A stretch of DNA of 64,000 nucleotides from Crocinitomix algicola (GCF_001661595.2 NZ_LYPF02000001.1:310001-374000), one strand, 5' to 3'. Shown: positions 27,884 to 37,623, numbered from the stretch's first letter. Numbers and translations are program-made. Notes: generated by a model not told the origin, from the letters alone.

Positions 27884-28834
27884 ATGCAAAGTTCAATCCT
27901 TTTTAACATCCTCCCATTACTACTCCTTCATTTAAACACTTTATCACAAGCATCCCCCATTTATTTTGAAAACACCCCAACTTGGTATGGTGAAGAGTAT
28001 GTAGGACCTATGGTTGCCGATGACATGATAGGATGGATAGACGAGTTTACTTACAAGTGTGACGAGCCACAAATAGAACTCGGAGAAAATGATTACCACA
28101 TTATTTCAAAAAATATTTGTAGAAACCCAAATATTGGAGGACCAGAATCATAACATGAAGTGGAAAACGATTTTATTTTTTACGTTCGTCAAGAAGGAAG
28201 AAAAATATATTCATATACCGATGGTCAAGATTCGTTATTTATCTCGTATGAGTTAAATGTAGGTGATCATTTTGGAGGTCAATTTGGAGCAATACATCCT
28301 GAAATGACTGTACAAAAAATTGACTCTATTTTAGTTGGTGATGCCTATCGAAATCAATTTTTTACAGATACTTTAGATGATGAGTTCCCAGACGCACATG
28401 TATTAGAAGGGATAGGGTATTTTGGCTATACAAATGATGAATATAATGTTTTTTTTCTGAGCGAAATCACTTCGTATGGTTCGTTTTGGGATTTGGATTT
28501 TGCATATTACCTCAATTGTTATGGAGAACTGGATGAAAAAAAATGGCCGTCAGACGGGCCTGCAAAATGCGCGCTTAATTTAAACCTCAATGAAGAAAAG
28601 CATACACTATTAAACATCCATCCTATTCCTGCAATAAATCAATTAGAAATCAACTCGCCTTTTGAAATTCGACAAATCACACTATATAATCAAAGTGGAT
28701 TTTTAATAGCGAACACAAACTATTCGTCGGTAAATAATGTAAATTTACCATTAGTTGGTTATTCTCCCGGAATGTACTTTATTGAAATTCAACACTAGGG
28801 CGGCTTCACGGTTCGTAAAATAATCATTCACTAA
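27884..28834 (+). pseudogene. T9SS type A cargo gene interrupted by two in-frame stops
   Basis: An ATG at 27884 starts a signal peptide (LLLLHLNTLSQA) and 89 codons up to TAA at 28151-28153. The same frame continues at once (HEVENDFIFYVRQEG) for 212 more codons into a T9SS type A sorting domain (HPIPAINQLEINSPF to GMYFIEIQH). It meets TAG at 28796-28798, then runs on as GGFTVRKIIIH to TAA at 28832-28834. That ending is what a complete sorting domain should have. There are no frameshifts. Two nonsense codons in an otherwise intact frame point to a recent pseudogene; readthrough or base errors are alternatives. Confidence 0.75.
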
Positions 28835-28835
28835 A

Positions 28836-28863
28836 AAAGCACTCCTATTTCTAGAAGTGCTTT
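28836..28863 (-). terminator. Terminator after glnN
   Basis: AAAGCACT pairs with AGTGCTTT around a 12-base spacer. On the minus strand six T residues follow the stem, which lies 25 bases past the glutamine synthetase stop. Confidence 0.75.
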
Positions 28864-28887
28864 AGTATTAAATACCCTATTAATCCT

Positions 28888-31077
28888 CTATTTTGTAAAC
28901 AAGAGTTCGCGTAATTTTGGTAATGGCCATATATTGTCATCAACCATTATTTCCAATTTATCTGCATGGTAACGAATATCATCAAACTTTGCTTTCACAT
29001 TATCACAATAGGCATAAGCTTTCTCGCGCGCATCTTCGATTAAATTAGCTTTTTTACGTTCTTCAATCATATCATTCACCTTGTCATTCAACCCATTAAT
29101 ATGTTTAGAAATGGATTTAATAAAGTTTATTTGAGTTCGTGCAGCTTCCTGTCCTTCTTTTCCACCAACCACTTCCATTACACCGCGCGCATTATCAATC
29201 AGCGTATTTTGATATTTGATTGCAGCAGGCATTATGTGATTTTTGGCAATATCCCCCATAATACGCGCTTCAATTTGAATTTTCAGAATATAATTCTCTA
29301 ATTCTATTTCGTGACGAGCCTCAAGTTCTACTGGAGATAATACCCCCATAGTATCAAACAATTCTTTCACTTCTTTCCTTCCAAAAACATCCAAAGCTCT
29401 TGGAGTATCTTTAAGGTTAGACAAACCTCTTTTTTCAGCCTCTTTAACCCATTCATCACCATAACCATTCCCTTCGAATCGAATTTTCTTAGATGCCGCG
29501 ATTAATTTCTGAAGTTCTTTTAAAATTGCCTCATCTCTTTTATCTCCACTTTCTATTCTAGCGTCAACGTTCTGTTTAAATTCTTCGAGTTGTTCTGCCA
29601 TTATTGTGTTTAACACAGTCATAGCTTGAGCACAATTCGCTGTAGAACCAACAGCTCTAAATTCAAATTTATTACCTGTAAAGGCAAATGGAGAAGTTCT
29701 ATTTCTATCTGTGTTATCTAAAAGAATTTGAGGAATCTTACCAATGTTTAATTTAAGTTCAGTTTTTGCTTCAGGAGTCATTTTACCTGCAGAAATACTT
29801 TTCTCCAAGTCGTCTAACATTTTTGTCAATTGCGAACCGATAAAAACAGAAATAATCGCCGGAGGTGCTTCATTGGCTCCTAAACGATGATCATTTCCCG
29901 CTGAAGCAATTGAAGCTCTTAACAAATCTGCATTCTTATGAATTGCCATAATTGTGTTAACGAAGAAGGTCAAAAACCTCAGGTTAGATTTCGGGTTCTT
30001 GCCAGGCTGAAGAAGATTGACACCAGTATTTGTTCCTAATGACCAGTTATTATGTTTACCCGAACCATTTATACCGGCGAATGGCTTCTCATGTAAGAGT
30101 ACTCTGAAATTATGTTTCGCAGCCGTTTTCTCCATTACATCCATTAATAACAGATTGTGATCATTGGCTACATTTACTTCTTCGAACATTGGGGCACATT
30201 CAAATTGATTCGGAGCAACCTCATTATGACGTGTCGTTACTGGTATCCCTAACAAGTGAGATTCATATTCAAAATCCCGCATAAACGCTGTAACACGCTC
30301 TGGGATTGATCCAAAATAATGATCATCTAATTGCTGTCCTTTAGCTGGAGAATGCCCAAACACCGCTCTTCCCGTCATCATAAGATCCGGTCGTGCGTTG
30401 TAAAGCGCAGTATCAACAAGAAAATACTCTTGTTCCCACCCTAATGTAGCTTTCACATTTGTTACATTCTTATCGAAGTATTGGCAAACATCTTTAGCGA
30501 TTTTCTCTACAGCAGAAAGCGCTTTAATCAATGGCATCTTATAATCTAAAGCTTCTCCAGTATAAGCAATAAAAATAGTTGGAATACACAATGTCTTACC
30601 GATTACAAAAGCAGGAGAAGAAGGGTCCCAGGCTGTGTAACCTCTCGCCTCAAAGGTATTTCTTATTCCGCCATTGGGAAAAGATGAGGCATCTGGTTCT
30701 TGCTGAACCAATAATTCACCTTCAAATCTTTCTATCGCTTTACCCGGACCAATCGGCTTGAAAAAACCATCATGTTTTTCTGCTGTTGATCCTGTCAAAG
30801 GCTGAAACCAGTGCGTATAATGGGTTGCTCCTTTAGAAATTGCCCAATCTTTCATTGCAGTAGCAATTTGATCGGCATGCAAGCGATCTACAGGTGTTCC
30901 ATGTTCAACAGCTGACTTTACGACTTTATAAGCCTCCTCTGTTAAACATTCCCGCATTTTATCTAAGTGAAACGTATTTTCACCAAAATACTCTGATACG
31001 CGTCTTGAACCCGTATCAACATGATTTGCTTCTCTATGAAGAACTTCATCTAAGGCACTCTTTCTAGAATTTGACAT
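28888..31077 (-). CDS. glnN: Glutamine synthetase type III
   Basis: The 729-residue enzyme has the length of type III glutamine synthetases, which make glutamine from glutamate, ammonia and ATP. Features include THYTHWFQPLTG, EKHDGF, GWEQEYFLVD, RHNEVAPNQFE, the HEKPFAGINGSGKHNNWS nucleotide/glutamate site and RNRTSPFAFTGNKFEFR. An upstream ATG at 31152 would add 25 residues (HFFNVTPKIFIYICKK) that overlap the -7 box, so I chose 31077 (MSNSRKSAL), the usual start of Bacteroidota homologs. It is monocistronic. Confidence 0.95.
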   Translation of the reverse strand: MSNSRKSALDEVLHREANHVDTGSRRVSEYFGENTFHLDKMRECLTEEAYKVVKSAVEHGTPVDRLHADQIATAMKDWAISKGATHYTHWFQPLTGSTAEKHDGFFKPIGPGKAIERFEGELLVQQEPDASSFPNGGIRNTFEARGYTAWDPSSPAFVIGKTLCIPTIFIAYTGEALDYKMPLIKALSAVEKIAKDVCQYFDKNVTNVKATLGWEQEYFLVDTALYNARPDLMMTGRAVFGHSPAKGQQLDDHYFGSIPERVTAFMRDFEYESHLLGIPVTTRHNEVAPNQFECAPMFEEVNVANDHNLLLMDVMEKTAAKHNFRVLLHEKPFAGINGSGKHNNWSLGTNTGVNLLQPGKNPKSNLRFLTFFVNTIMAIHKNADLLRASIASAGNDHRLGANEAPPAIISVFIGSQLTKMLDDLEKSISAGKMTPEAKTELKLNIGKIPQILLDNTDRNRTSPFAFTGNKFEFRAVGSTANCAQAMTVLNTIMAEQLEEFKQNVDARIESGDKRDEAILKELQKLIAASKKIRFEGNGYGDEWVKEAEKRGLSNLKDTPRALDVFGRKEVKELFDTMGVLSPVELEARHEIELENYILKIQIEARIMGDIAKNHIMPAAIKYQNTLIDNARGVMEVVGGKEGQEAARTQINFIKSISKHINGLNDKVNDMIEERKKANLIEDAREKAYAYCDNVKAKFDDIRYHADKLEIMVDDNIWPLPKLRELLFTK

Positions 31078-31093
31078 AAAAATATTTTTTTTG

Positions 31094-31101
31094 CAAATAT
31101 A
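31094..31101 (-). promoter_or_regulatory. -7 box (TATATTTG) for glnN
   Basis: An exact TAnnTTTG match lies 16 bases upstream of the ATG at 31077 on the minus strand. This supports 31077 rather than 31152 as the start. Confidence 0.55.
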
Positions 31102-31360
31102 TATGAAAATTTTAGGGGTAACATTAAAAAAATGTAAATTATCATCAATCAACCCCTATAAAAAACAGGGTTAAATATCAAAACATGTTGTTTTTGGATT
31201 TTAATGATGTCTAAAAGGCATTAGATTGATTACAAAAAAATAAAGTCAAATTGTCAGCACCCACGTTATTAACCTGTCAAAAAGTCTTGATTGTGTTAAT
31301 TTTATTCACTTGGTACTTAAATTGAGTATCACAATTCATATTACTCTAAAAATAAAAATT

Positions 31361-31792
31361 ATGACAATTATAAAAAAGAAACAAGAGTTTCCTGTATTTG
31401 GAGACGTATTAAGTAATTTATTCGAAGAACGATTTTTCGAACCGTTAAAACAGGCAAATACACGCAAAACTCCAGCTGTTAATATTTTCGAAAACGAAAC
31501 GGAGTTTAAAATTCAATTGGCTAGTCCAGGAATGAAAAAATCAGATTTTGATGTTGATGTGACCGATAGCCAATTAACGATATCAGCCGAGATAAGCAGT
31601 GAAAAAAATGAGCAAGAAACAAATTATTCATTGCGTGAGTTTAATTACAGTAAGTTTAGTAGAACTTTCACCTTACCAAAAAATTGTAAAACAGAGGAGA
31701 TTGGCGGTCAATATACCGACGGAATACTAGAAATAACAATACCAAAAATCACAGACTCAGCGAAGGGAACAAAAAAAATAGAGATTAAGTAG
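31361..31792 (+). CDS. Hsp20/alpha-crystallin family small heat-shock protein
   Basis: The 143-residue protein has a short N-terminal arm, then an alpha-crystallin domain: PAVNIFENETEFKIQLASPGM, FDVDVTDSQLTISAEIS and FSRTFTLPKNCKTEEIGGQYTDGILEITIPK. The C-terminal GTKKIEIK carries the I-x-I assembly motif. It is an ATP-independent holdase chaperone. I chose ATG 31361 (MTIIKKKQEFP) because an earlier in-frame start at 31310 adds an unrelated extension. The 200 bases upstream hold no clear promoter box that I can defend. Confidence 0.92.
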   Translation: MTIIKKKQEFPVFGDVLSNLFEERFFEPLKQANTRKTPAVNIFENETEFKIQLASPGMKKSDFDVDVTDSQLTISAEISSEKNEQETNYSLREFNYSKFSRTFTLPKNCKTEEIGGQYTDGILEITIPKITDSAKGTKKIEIK

Positions 31793-31795
31793 GAT

Positions 31796-31830
31796 AAAAA
31801 AAGGGGCTGCAGTATGCGGCCCCTTTTTTT
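31796..31830 (+). terminator. Strong terminator after the hsp20 gene
   Basis: GGGGC/GCCCC stem extended by A-tract/T-tract pairing, ending in seven T residues. The A-tract before the stem also lets it serve the convergent lipoprotein gene. Confidence 0.85.
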
Positions 31831-31853
31831 ATATTATTCGGTGTAATTCTTAA

Positions 31854-33440
31854 TCACATCGCTGCCTCTTCTAATTCAGCCTGAATATCTTGTGCTTCTT
31901 GTGTTTGCGGACGCTCCTCTGTCAATGAAGAAATTACTTCGGTCAAAATACGCAAAGCGTTCTTGGAAGTGTCCTTAAATTGAAAAGTCAGCGAAGCATT
32001 TTCAACATCACCAGCCCCCTTCAAATAGTCCATCATTTCAATTAAGATTTTTTCTTGTCCCATATCATCCATTGCCGCAACTTTATTAAAGTCTAAGAAT
32101 AATCCCAGTGGTTTATCTCCCAGCACACCTTCTTTATCCGTGATTGTTTTTGTTGCACCAGACTGAAAAGCTACAGTCCAGGCGCTGTCATTAGATGCAA
32201 AGAATACCCCTTCTTTATATGATATATACGCATCTCCATTTTGACGAATGCCATTTCCTAAATCATTAAAATCTGCCAGCAAGGTTGGAAGTAATTCATC
32301 ATTATCAATTTTAGCAATAATGGAAAAAACCGGTTGCGGCTCATGAGATACATAAGGCTCTCCATATCCCCAATCAATAACCTCTTCTTTCACTTCAATA
32401 CGGTCGATAACAAATAAGATATCTCCATTTAGTATCTCTCCTGCTTGATTCAATGTCAAACCAAATTCTTCAAGCTCATTTTCAATATCCTTTTCATTCA
32501 TTAAGGCATCTTCAGCCTTTAAATTCGAAATAAACTTGTCAACATCAACAGCATACCCCAATTTAAACATTGGGTCTGAAGACCAACCGTATTTTAAAAG
32601 ATCGTTACTAATACCCCCTTCTTTCCACAAAACCATTTTTTCCTTCATTTCGTCAGACAAATTTGAAGTCATATCAAAAACAATGTTCCCATCATTAAAG
32701 GAAATGAATAGATCCCCATTACTTTCTTCAATCATTTCTTTACTCTTTTTAAGCTCCTCTTCATTACCCATAGCCATATTTTCAAGGTATGAATAAAGTC
32801 CCTTTCCATTGATCTTCATCCCAATATCTGCAGAGTTTTCTAGAAAATCAACATAAGAATCATCCTGATCGCCTCCAGTAGAATTAATTATATTTATTAA
32901 ATTATCAACTGTCTTCTTCCCTTCTTTCTTCATGTTCCCACTCATCATTGCTTGCATGCTCATCGTAATATTGGAAGCCATTATAAACTCCTCATTCCAA
33001 GCAACGGCATACATATCATTTTCTTTAATAAAATATTTAAAACCATCCTTCTCTTCCACTTTACCATTTAACTCCACTTCCACCAACTCAATAAATGCTT
33101 CTTCATCTTTTAAACTTGATATGCCATAAAAATTCGGCAAAAATTCAGAACCCTTAGCAATAACAATTTGACTTTTATTTTCGAAATCTATCCCCGTTAC
33201 CGAATCGTCTAAAAAGAAACCAAGTAGCATATTTTGCGTAAATGGCAACGCTCCATCCAAAGCTCCAGACTTATCAATTAAACTTTGCGGACTAAAATTG
33301 ACCACCAGCATTGGGTCATCTATGTTATTAATAAGTGTAGAAACTTTTGAGCTTCTATTTTCTTCTTTACCACATGAACTAATCAAGAAAATGAAAAGCC
33401 CAAAAAACATAACTACTTTAATTATTCTCACCTTTTTCAT
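31854..33440 (-). CDS. DUF4836-like lipoprotein
   Basis: The 528-residue protein has a lipoprotein signal with lipobox LISSC (Cys at about residue 23). The mature part contains IDDPMLVVNFSPQSLIDKSGAL near the N-terminus and repeated mixed alpha/beta units, consistent with the DUF4836 family of Bacteroidota lipoproteins. No catalytic motif is seen. A Met-rich segment (MSMQAMMSGNMKKEG, about residues 157-171) is notable. It is convergent with hsp20. The family assignment is tentative; the function is unknown. Confidence 0.7.
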   Translation of the reverse strand: MKKVRIIKVVMFFGLFIFLISSCGKEENRSSKVSTLINNIDDPMLVVNFSPQSLIDKSGALDGALPFTQNMLLGFFLDDSVTGIDFENKSQIVIAKGSEFLPNFYGISSLKDEEAFIELVEVELNGKVEEKDGFKYFIKENDMYAVAWNEEFIMASNITMSMQAMMSGNMKKEGKKTVDNLINIINSTGGDQDDSYVDFLENSADIGMKINGKGLYSYLENMAMGNEEELKKSKEMIEESNGDLFISFNDGNIVFDMTSNLSDEMKEKMVLWKEGGISNDLLKYGWSSDPMFKLGYAVDVDKFISNLKAEDALMNEKDIENELEEFGLTLNQAGEILNGDILFVIDRIEVKEEVIDWGYGEPYVSHEPQPVFSIIAKIDNDELLPTLLADFNDLGNGIRQNGDAYISYKEGVFFASNDSAWTVAFQSGATKTITDKEGVLGDKPLGLFLDFNKVAAMDDMGQEKILIEMMDYLKGAGDVENASLTFQFKDTSKNALRILTEVISSLTEERPQTQEAQDIQAELEEAAM

Positions 33441-33501
33441 AATTTATTTTAATTGCCGGTAAAGTTAATTAAATCTTCTTTCGTTCGGATAAAAATCTAC
33501 T

Positions 33502-33509
33502 TAACTTTG
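33502..33509 (+). promoter_or_regulatory. -7 box (TAACTTTG), position to within 1-2 bases
   Basis: An exact TAnnTTTG match ends about 4 bases before the ATG at 33514, again predicting a nearly leaderless message. Confidence 0.45.
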
Positions 33510-33513
33510 CATT

Positions 33514-34086
33514 ATGCACACCATTGAACCTCATTATAATTGGCGTGGTTTTTATATAGCGTCAGAAGACATACAATCACCTTTTTACGGTAGGATTTAC
33601 AGTGAATTCGAATTTACTGATACCATATATAATTACTGTATTCACCCGCAGTGGGATAATATTGATTCTCCTACCTTATTTCTCAAAGTACTTTACACAG
33701 ATTATGAAGCTGGATATTCCATAATTGAATTGTTTGGGGAATGGAATGATGTCATTCAGAATGATATTATGTTAATCAAGCGTAATTTAATAGAATCGCA
33801 AATGGAAAATGGAATTCATAAATTCATTCTTATAGCAGAGAACCTTTTAAATTTTCACGGTGAAACTGAAGATTACTATGCAGAATGGTTTGATGAAGTT
33901 GAAGAACATGAAGGATGGATTGCTTTGGTTAATTCCCGTGAGCACGTAAAAGACGAACTTAAAAATTACGATCTGGATTATTATTTTTTAATGGGTGGAG
34001 ATTTAGAAGAAATTGATTGGCGAACAACGACACCCTCACAATTTATACATCGTATTGATAGTTATGTTCAAAAGCGATTAGTGTAA
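33514..34086 (+). CDS. Uncharacterised conserved-type protein
   Basis: I do not recognise a named family for this 190-residue soluble, acidic protein. It begins HTIEPHYNWRGFYIASEDIQSPFYG and is rich in Tyr, Asp and Glu. A block around residues 75-120 (LIKRNLIESQMENGIHKFILIAENLLNFH) looks like a helix-strand unit. The end, DYYFLMGGDLEEIDWRTTTPSQFI, may be a conserved motif. It has no signal peptide or membrane helix. It is monocistronic with its own -7 box. Confidence 0.65.
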   Translation: MHTIEPHYNWRGFYIASEDIQSPFYGRIYSEFEFTDTIYNYCIHPQWDNIDSPTLFLKVLYTDYEAGYSIIELFGEWNDVIQNDIMLIKRNLIESQMENGIHKFILIAENLLNFHGETEDYYAEWFDEVEEHEGWIALVNSREHVKDELKNYDLDYYFLMGGDLEEIDWRTTTPSQFIHRIDSYVQKRLV

Positions 34087-34266
34087 CACTTTAAGTATAC
34101 TCTCCAGTAAAACGTATAAAACATACATTTTAACACCAACTAATTCAACGCATTAAAAAGTTTCAATTATTTAGGAATACAATAATATTAATTTAATGTT
34201 GACTTAAAGTTTTCTTTTCAATTCATTTATTAAGTATATTTAGCTCAACCAAATAAAAAATAATTT

Positions 34267-35373
34267 ATGACAAAAAACAGACTTATTCTTGGAGCATTTG
34301 CTCTTGGTTTATCAGCAAACGTAATGGCACAGCCAGAAAAATTTGCAGTAGTAGAAGAAAAAACAGGAACATGGTGTGGATGGTGCCCTTACGGTACAGT
34401 TCAATTAGCAGCGTTAGAGGAATCTGAACCTAATTTCATTGGAATTGCCATTCACAATGGAGACCCAATGGCTAACGCCTATTATGATGATGCCTCAGAT
34501 GTATTACCAGGATTCTCAGGTTACCCATATGCAGCAGTAGATAGAGTTGTCGGAGATCATGCATGGTATGCACCAAATGGTGTAACAGAAAGATTAGCGG
34601 AAACGCCTGTTGCGTCAATCGCAGTTGGAGGTTATATCGAAGGTGGTCAATTAGAAATTAGAATCAAAGCTAATTTTACTGAAGCAGTATCTGGAGACTG
34701 GAGATTAGCTGCGGTGGTAACTGAAGATCATGTAACAGGAGGATCAGGTTATGCACAAGCTAATTATTTTGCACCTGGTGTTGCAGAACCAGATGGTATT
34801 CCGTTAAGTGGGGCAGGTCATGTATGGAACGAGGAGCCTCATCCAGTACCAGCTTCGGACATGGTATATGATCACGTAGCGCGTGTAATTGCTGATAATT
34901 CTTTCGGTGGTGTTGAAGGTTCATTACCTGAAACTATCGAAGCAGATGTAGATTATTGGTACTCTTATTATGTTGATGTAGATGGTTCTTGGGATTTAGA
35001 AAACATCTCTGTTGTTGCAATGTTAGTGGAGCCTTCGGGAGCAATTAATAATGCAGGAAAAGGAAGAGCATCTAAGAACGAAGTTGGAACAGTTGGAATT
35101 ACTGAGCAAGTAAATAACTTTGCTGTAAAAGCTTATCCTAATCCAACTGCTGGAAACTTAAATGTTGCAATAGAATTGAACGAAGCTTCAACTGTTAGCA
35201 TGGAAGTAGTGAACATGCTAGGTGCAACAGTTCGAATGATTGAATCTCAAAACTTAAGTAGTGGAACTTTCTACAACGAGTTTGATATGTCTGATTTAAC
35301 TGAAGGTGTTTACTTTGTTAAAACTACAGTTAATGAAGCGGTTGAAATGACAAAAATCGTGGTTAAAAAATAA
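34267..35373 (+). CDS. Omp28-related T9SS cargo protein with thioredoxin-like CxxC
   Basis: The 368-residue protein has a signal peptide ending VMAQP, then a thioredoxin-like region starting VVEEKTGTWCGWCPYG with CxxC at residues 37-40. This is the pattern of Omp28-like outer-membrane proteins. A beta-rich region of about 200 residues follows. A complete T9SS type A sorting domain ends it (AYPNPTAGNLNVAIEL to GVYFVKTTVNEAVEMTKIVVKK). It is probably secreted through T9SS; redox activity of CGWC is plausible but inferred. A strong terminator follows. Confidence 0.85.
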   Translation: MTKNRLILGAFALGLSANVMAQPEKFAVVEEKTGTWCGWCPYGTVQLAALEESEPNFIGIAIHNGDPMANAYYDDASDVLPGFSGYPYAAVDRVVGDHAWYAPNGVTERLAETPVASIAVGGYIEGGQLEIRIKANFTEAVSGDWRLAAVVTEDHVTGGSGYAQANYFAPGVAEPDGIPLSGAGHVWNEEPHPVPASDMVYDHVARVIADNSFGGVEGSLPETIEADVDYWYSYYVDVDGSWDLENISVVAMLVEPSGAINNAGKGRASKNEVGTVGITEQVNNFAVKAYPNPTAGNLNVAIELNEASTVSMEVVNMLGATVRMIESQNLSSGTFYNEFDMSDLTEGVYFVKTTVNEAVEMTKIVVKK

Positions 35374-35391
35374 GATTTTAGATCGATGTTC

Positions 35392-35418
35392 AAAAGGCCG
35401 CTTCTCGAGCGGCCTTTT
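35392..35418. terminator. Bidirectional terminator between the Omp28-like and Nudix genes
   Basis: A perfect 11-base-pair stem (AAAAGGCCGCT/AGCGGCCTTTT) with a 5-base loop is followed by more T residues on the plus strand and TTTT on the minus strand. Confidence 0.9.
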
Positions 35419-35419
35419 T

Positions 35420-35860
35420 TTATGTCTTATTTTCTCTTAAAGCGTTTACCACTTTCTGATCTACGGGGAATGTAAAGTCCGAAGCATCTATTTCACTGAT
35501 AGCCACCCAATAAAACTCTTGATTCTCTTCGGCATGTATATTATCCAACCATAATTCTTTATCTAATCCTATTTTTTTGATGGGATGTACTAAATAATAA
35601 AAACTTATCAGTTGATCTTCTTCGTTGAATGCTGAAACTTGTAAAAAATCATTCACATAAAATAACTTGCCGAGCATTATTTCTATCCCTAATTCTTCCT
35701 TAAACTCTCGTAAAACGCAATCGGCTATGCCCTCCCCTTTTTCTAATCCTCCACCAGGAAACTTAATCATCTCCATTCCAAACCTTTTTTCATTTGAGAC
35801 TAAGACAGCCCCATCATGTATAATTAAACCATAAACGCGAAGGTTGAATTGTTTTATCAT
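35420..35860 (-). CDS. Nudix hydrolase
   Basis: The 146-residue protein has a complete Nudix box at about residues 36-58: GGGLEKGEGIADCVLREFKEELGI, i.e. the G-x5-E-x7-RE-x2-EE-x-G pattern with the metal-binding glutamates intact. It begins MIKQFNLRVYGLIIHDGAVLVS, a typical Nudix first strand. Nudix enzymes hydrolyse nucleoside diphosphate derivatives; the substrate cannot be predicted. It is monocistronic. Confidence 0.9.
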   Translation of the reverse strand: MIKQFNLRVYGLIIHDGAVLVSNEKRFGMEMIKFPGGGLEKGEGIADCVLREFKEELGIEIMLGKLFYVNDFLQVSAFNEEDQLISFYYLVHPIKKIGLDKELWLDNIHAEENQEFYWVAISEIDASDFTFPVDQKVVNALRENKT

Positions 35861-35932
35861 AACGTTCTGTAATTACTAATTAAATTCTACTCATTTGCAC
35901 TCAAAATAGTATAAAAACAAGGTTCAAAATTG

Positions 35933-35940
35933 TATATTTG
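35933..35940 (+). promoter_or_regulatory. -7 box (TATATTTG) for the acyl-CoA carboxylase gene
   Basis: An exact TAnnTTTG match lies 25 bases before the ATG at 35966. No TTG element at 17-23 bases was found. Confidence 0.5.
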
Positions 35941-35965
35941 AATTCAATTTTCAAAATTAATATAG

Positions 35966-37609
35966 ATGGCAGTAAGCAAGCAAGAACTTGAATTTAATAA
36001 TAACGAGGATAAGATGCGCCTGAAGATTTCTGAAATGGAGCAAAAACTCGAAAAAATTTACCTTGGAGGTGGTAAAAATAAAATTGAAAAGCATCATTCT
36101 AAAGGAAAACTTACGGCCAGAGAGCGTATTGAAAAATTAATTGACCCTAACACAGAAACACTCGAAATTGGAGCATTTGCTGGCGAAGGCATGTACCAAG
36201 AATACGGAGGCTGCCCTTCCGGTGGTGTTGTGATTAAAATTGGTTACGTATCTGGGAGACAATGTATCATTGTTGCGAATGATGCAACCGTTAAAGCTGG
36301 TGCATGGTTTCCAATCACTGGAAAGAAAAATTTGAGAGCGCAAGAAATTGCAATGGAAAATCATTTACCTATAATATATTTAGTTGATAGTGCTGGTGTT
36401 TTCCTTCCTCTTCAAGATGAGATTTTTCCGGATAAAGAGCATTTTGGACGGATTTTCAGGAATAATGCGGTAATGTCTTCGCAAGGTATTACACAAATTG
36501 CGGCAGTGATGGGTAGTTGCGTTGCCGGTGGTGCTTATCTTCCTATAATGTCAGATGAATCGTTAATTGTAAACAAAACAGGTACAATATTCTTAGCTGG
36601 TTCTTATCTTGTCAAAGCAGCGATTGGTGAGAGCATCGATAATGAAACTCTTGGTGGAGCAACCACACATACCGCTGTTTCTGGAGTTTGTGATTATAAG
36701 TCTGAAAATGATGAAGAATGCCTTTCTACTATTCGCGATTTAATGAGCAAAATTGGCGAGAAAGACAAGGCTGGCTTTGACAGAATTGAAGCCAAACCTC
36801 CTAAAAAGGATGAAAAGGAAATTTATGGAATTTTTCCTGAAAACAGAGCTAAACCATATGATATGCGTGAAATAATTGAACGTATGTCTGATAACTCAGA
36901 ATTCACTGAATATAAAAAGGATTATGGTCAAACCATAATTTGTGGATATGCACGAATAGATGGATGGAGCGTTGGAATTGTAGCCAATCAGCGGGAAGTA
37001 GTAAAAAGTGCGAAAGGTGAAATGCAATTTGGTGGAGTGATTTACACTGATTCGGCCGATAAAGCTGCACGCTTTATAATGGTATGTAACCAAAAAAATA
37101 TTCCTCTCGTTTTTCTTCAGGATGTTAGTGGATTCATGGTAGGCTCTAAATCAGAACATGCAGGGATAATCAAAGACGGAGCTAAAATGGTGAATGCAAT
37201 GTCAAATTCAGTTGTTCCGAAATTTACAATCGTTATGGGCAATTCATACGGCGCTGGTAATTACGCAATGTGTGGAAAAGCATATGACCCTCGATTGATT
37301 GTTTCTTGGCCTTCTGCAGAACTTGCCGTAATGAGTGGGGCTTCTGCAGCCAAAACACTTGCGCAAATTGAAGTTGCGTCGTTAAAAGCTAAAGGTGAAG
37401 AGGTTGATGAAGCTAAGCAAAAAGTGATTTATGATAAAATTAAATCCCGTTATGATGCTCAAATTTCTCCCTATTATTCTGCTGCTCGATTGTGGGTAGA
37501 TGCGATAATTGATCCTTTAGAAACACGAAAAGTGATTTCTATGGGAATTGAAATGGCAAACCATAATAAAACCGATAGAAGATATAATGTTGGTGCAATT
37601 CAAACTTAA
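35966..37609 (+). CDS. Acyl-CoA carboxylase beta subunit (carboxyltransferase)
   Basis: The 547-residue protein is a biotin-dependent carboxyltransferase of the propionyl/methylcrotonyl-CoA carboxylase group. Segments include KIEKHHSKGKLTARERIEKL, GGCPSGGVVIKIGYVSGR, IYLVDSAGVFLPLQ, GSCVAGGAYLPIMSDE, PLVFLQDVSGFMVGS, GAKMVNAMSNSVVPKFT and NSYGAGNYAMCGKAYDPR. FLPLQDE and the CoA-binding loops favour a methylcrotonyl-CoA type, but propionyl-CoA is possible. The biotin carboxylase alpha subunit is not in the window. A hairpin spans its stop codon. Confidence 0.88.
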   Translation: MAVSKQELEFNNNEDKMRLKISEMEQKLEKIYLGGGKNKIEKHHSKGKLTARERIEKLIDPNTETLEIGAFAGEGMYQEYGGCPSGGVVIKIGYVSGRQCIIVANDATVKAGAWFPITGKKNLRAQEIAMENHLPIIYLVDSAGVFLPLQDEIFPDKEHFGRIFRNNAVMSSQGITQIAAVMGSCVAGGAYLPIMSDESLIVNKTGTIFLAGSYLVKAAIGESIDNETLGGATTHTAVSGVCDYKSENDEECLSTIRDLMSKIGEKDKAGFDRIEAKPPKKDEKEIYGIFPENRAKPYDMREIIERMSDNSEFTEYKKDYGQTIICGYARIDGWSVGIVANQREVVKSAKGEMQFGGVIYTDSADKAARFIMVCNQKNIPLVFLQDVSGFMVGSKSEHAGIIKDGAKMVNAMSNSVVPKFTIVMGNSYGAGNYAMCGKAYDPRLIVSWPSAELAVMSGASAAKTLAQIEVASLKAKGEEVDEAKQKVIYDKIKSRYDAQISPYYSAARLWVDAIIDPLETRKVISMGIEMANHNKTDRRYNVGAIQT

Positions 37610-37621
37610 TTGAATTGTACC
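37592..37621. terminator. Hairpin terminator overlapping the carboxylase stop codon
   Basis: GGTGCAATTCAA pairs with TTGAATTGTACC (12 base pairs, one G-T) around the 6-base loop ACTTAA, which contains part of the TAA stop. A T-rich run follows at 37625-37633. It lies between two convergent genes. Confidence 0.7.
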
Positions 37622-37623
37622 AA

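Noticed and set aside
27884-28834. Programmed readthrough or selenocysteine at the internal stops
   Set aside because: The stops are TAA and TAG, not TGA, no recoding element is visible, and simple decay explains both.
31153-31360. Heat-shock operator (CIRCE-like) upstream of hsp20
   Set aside because: Two GTCA-type words are present but no inverted repeat of the right length or spacing.
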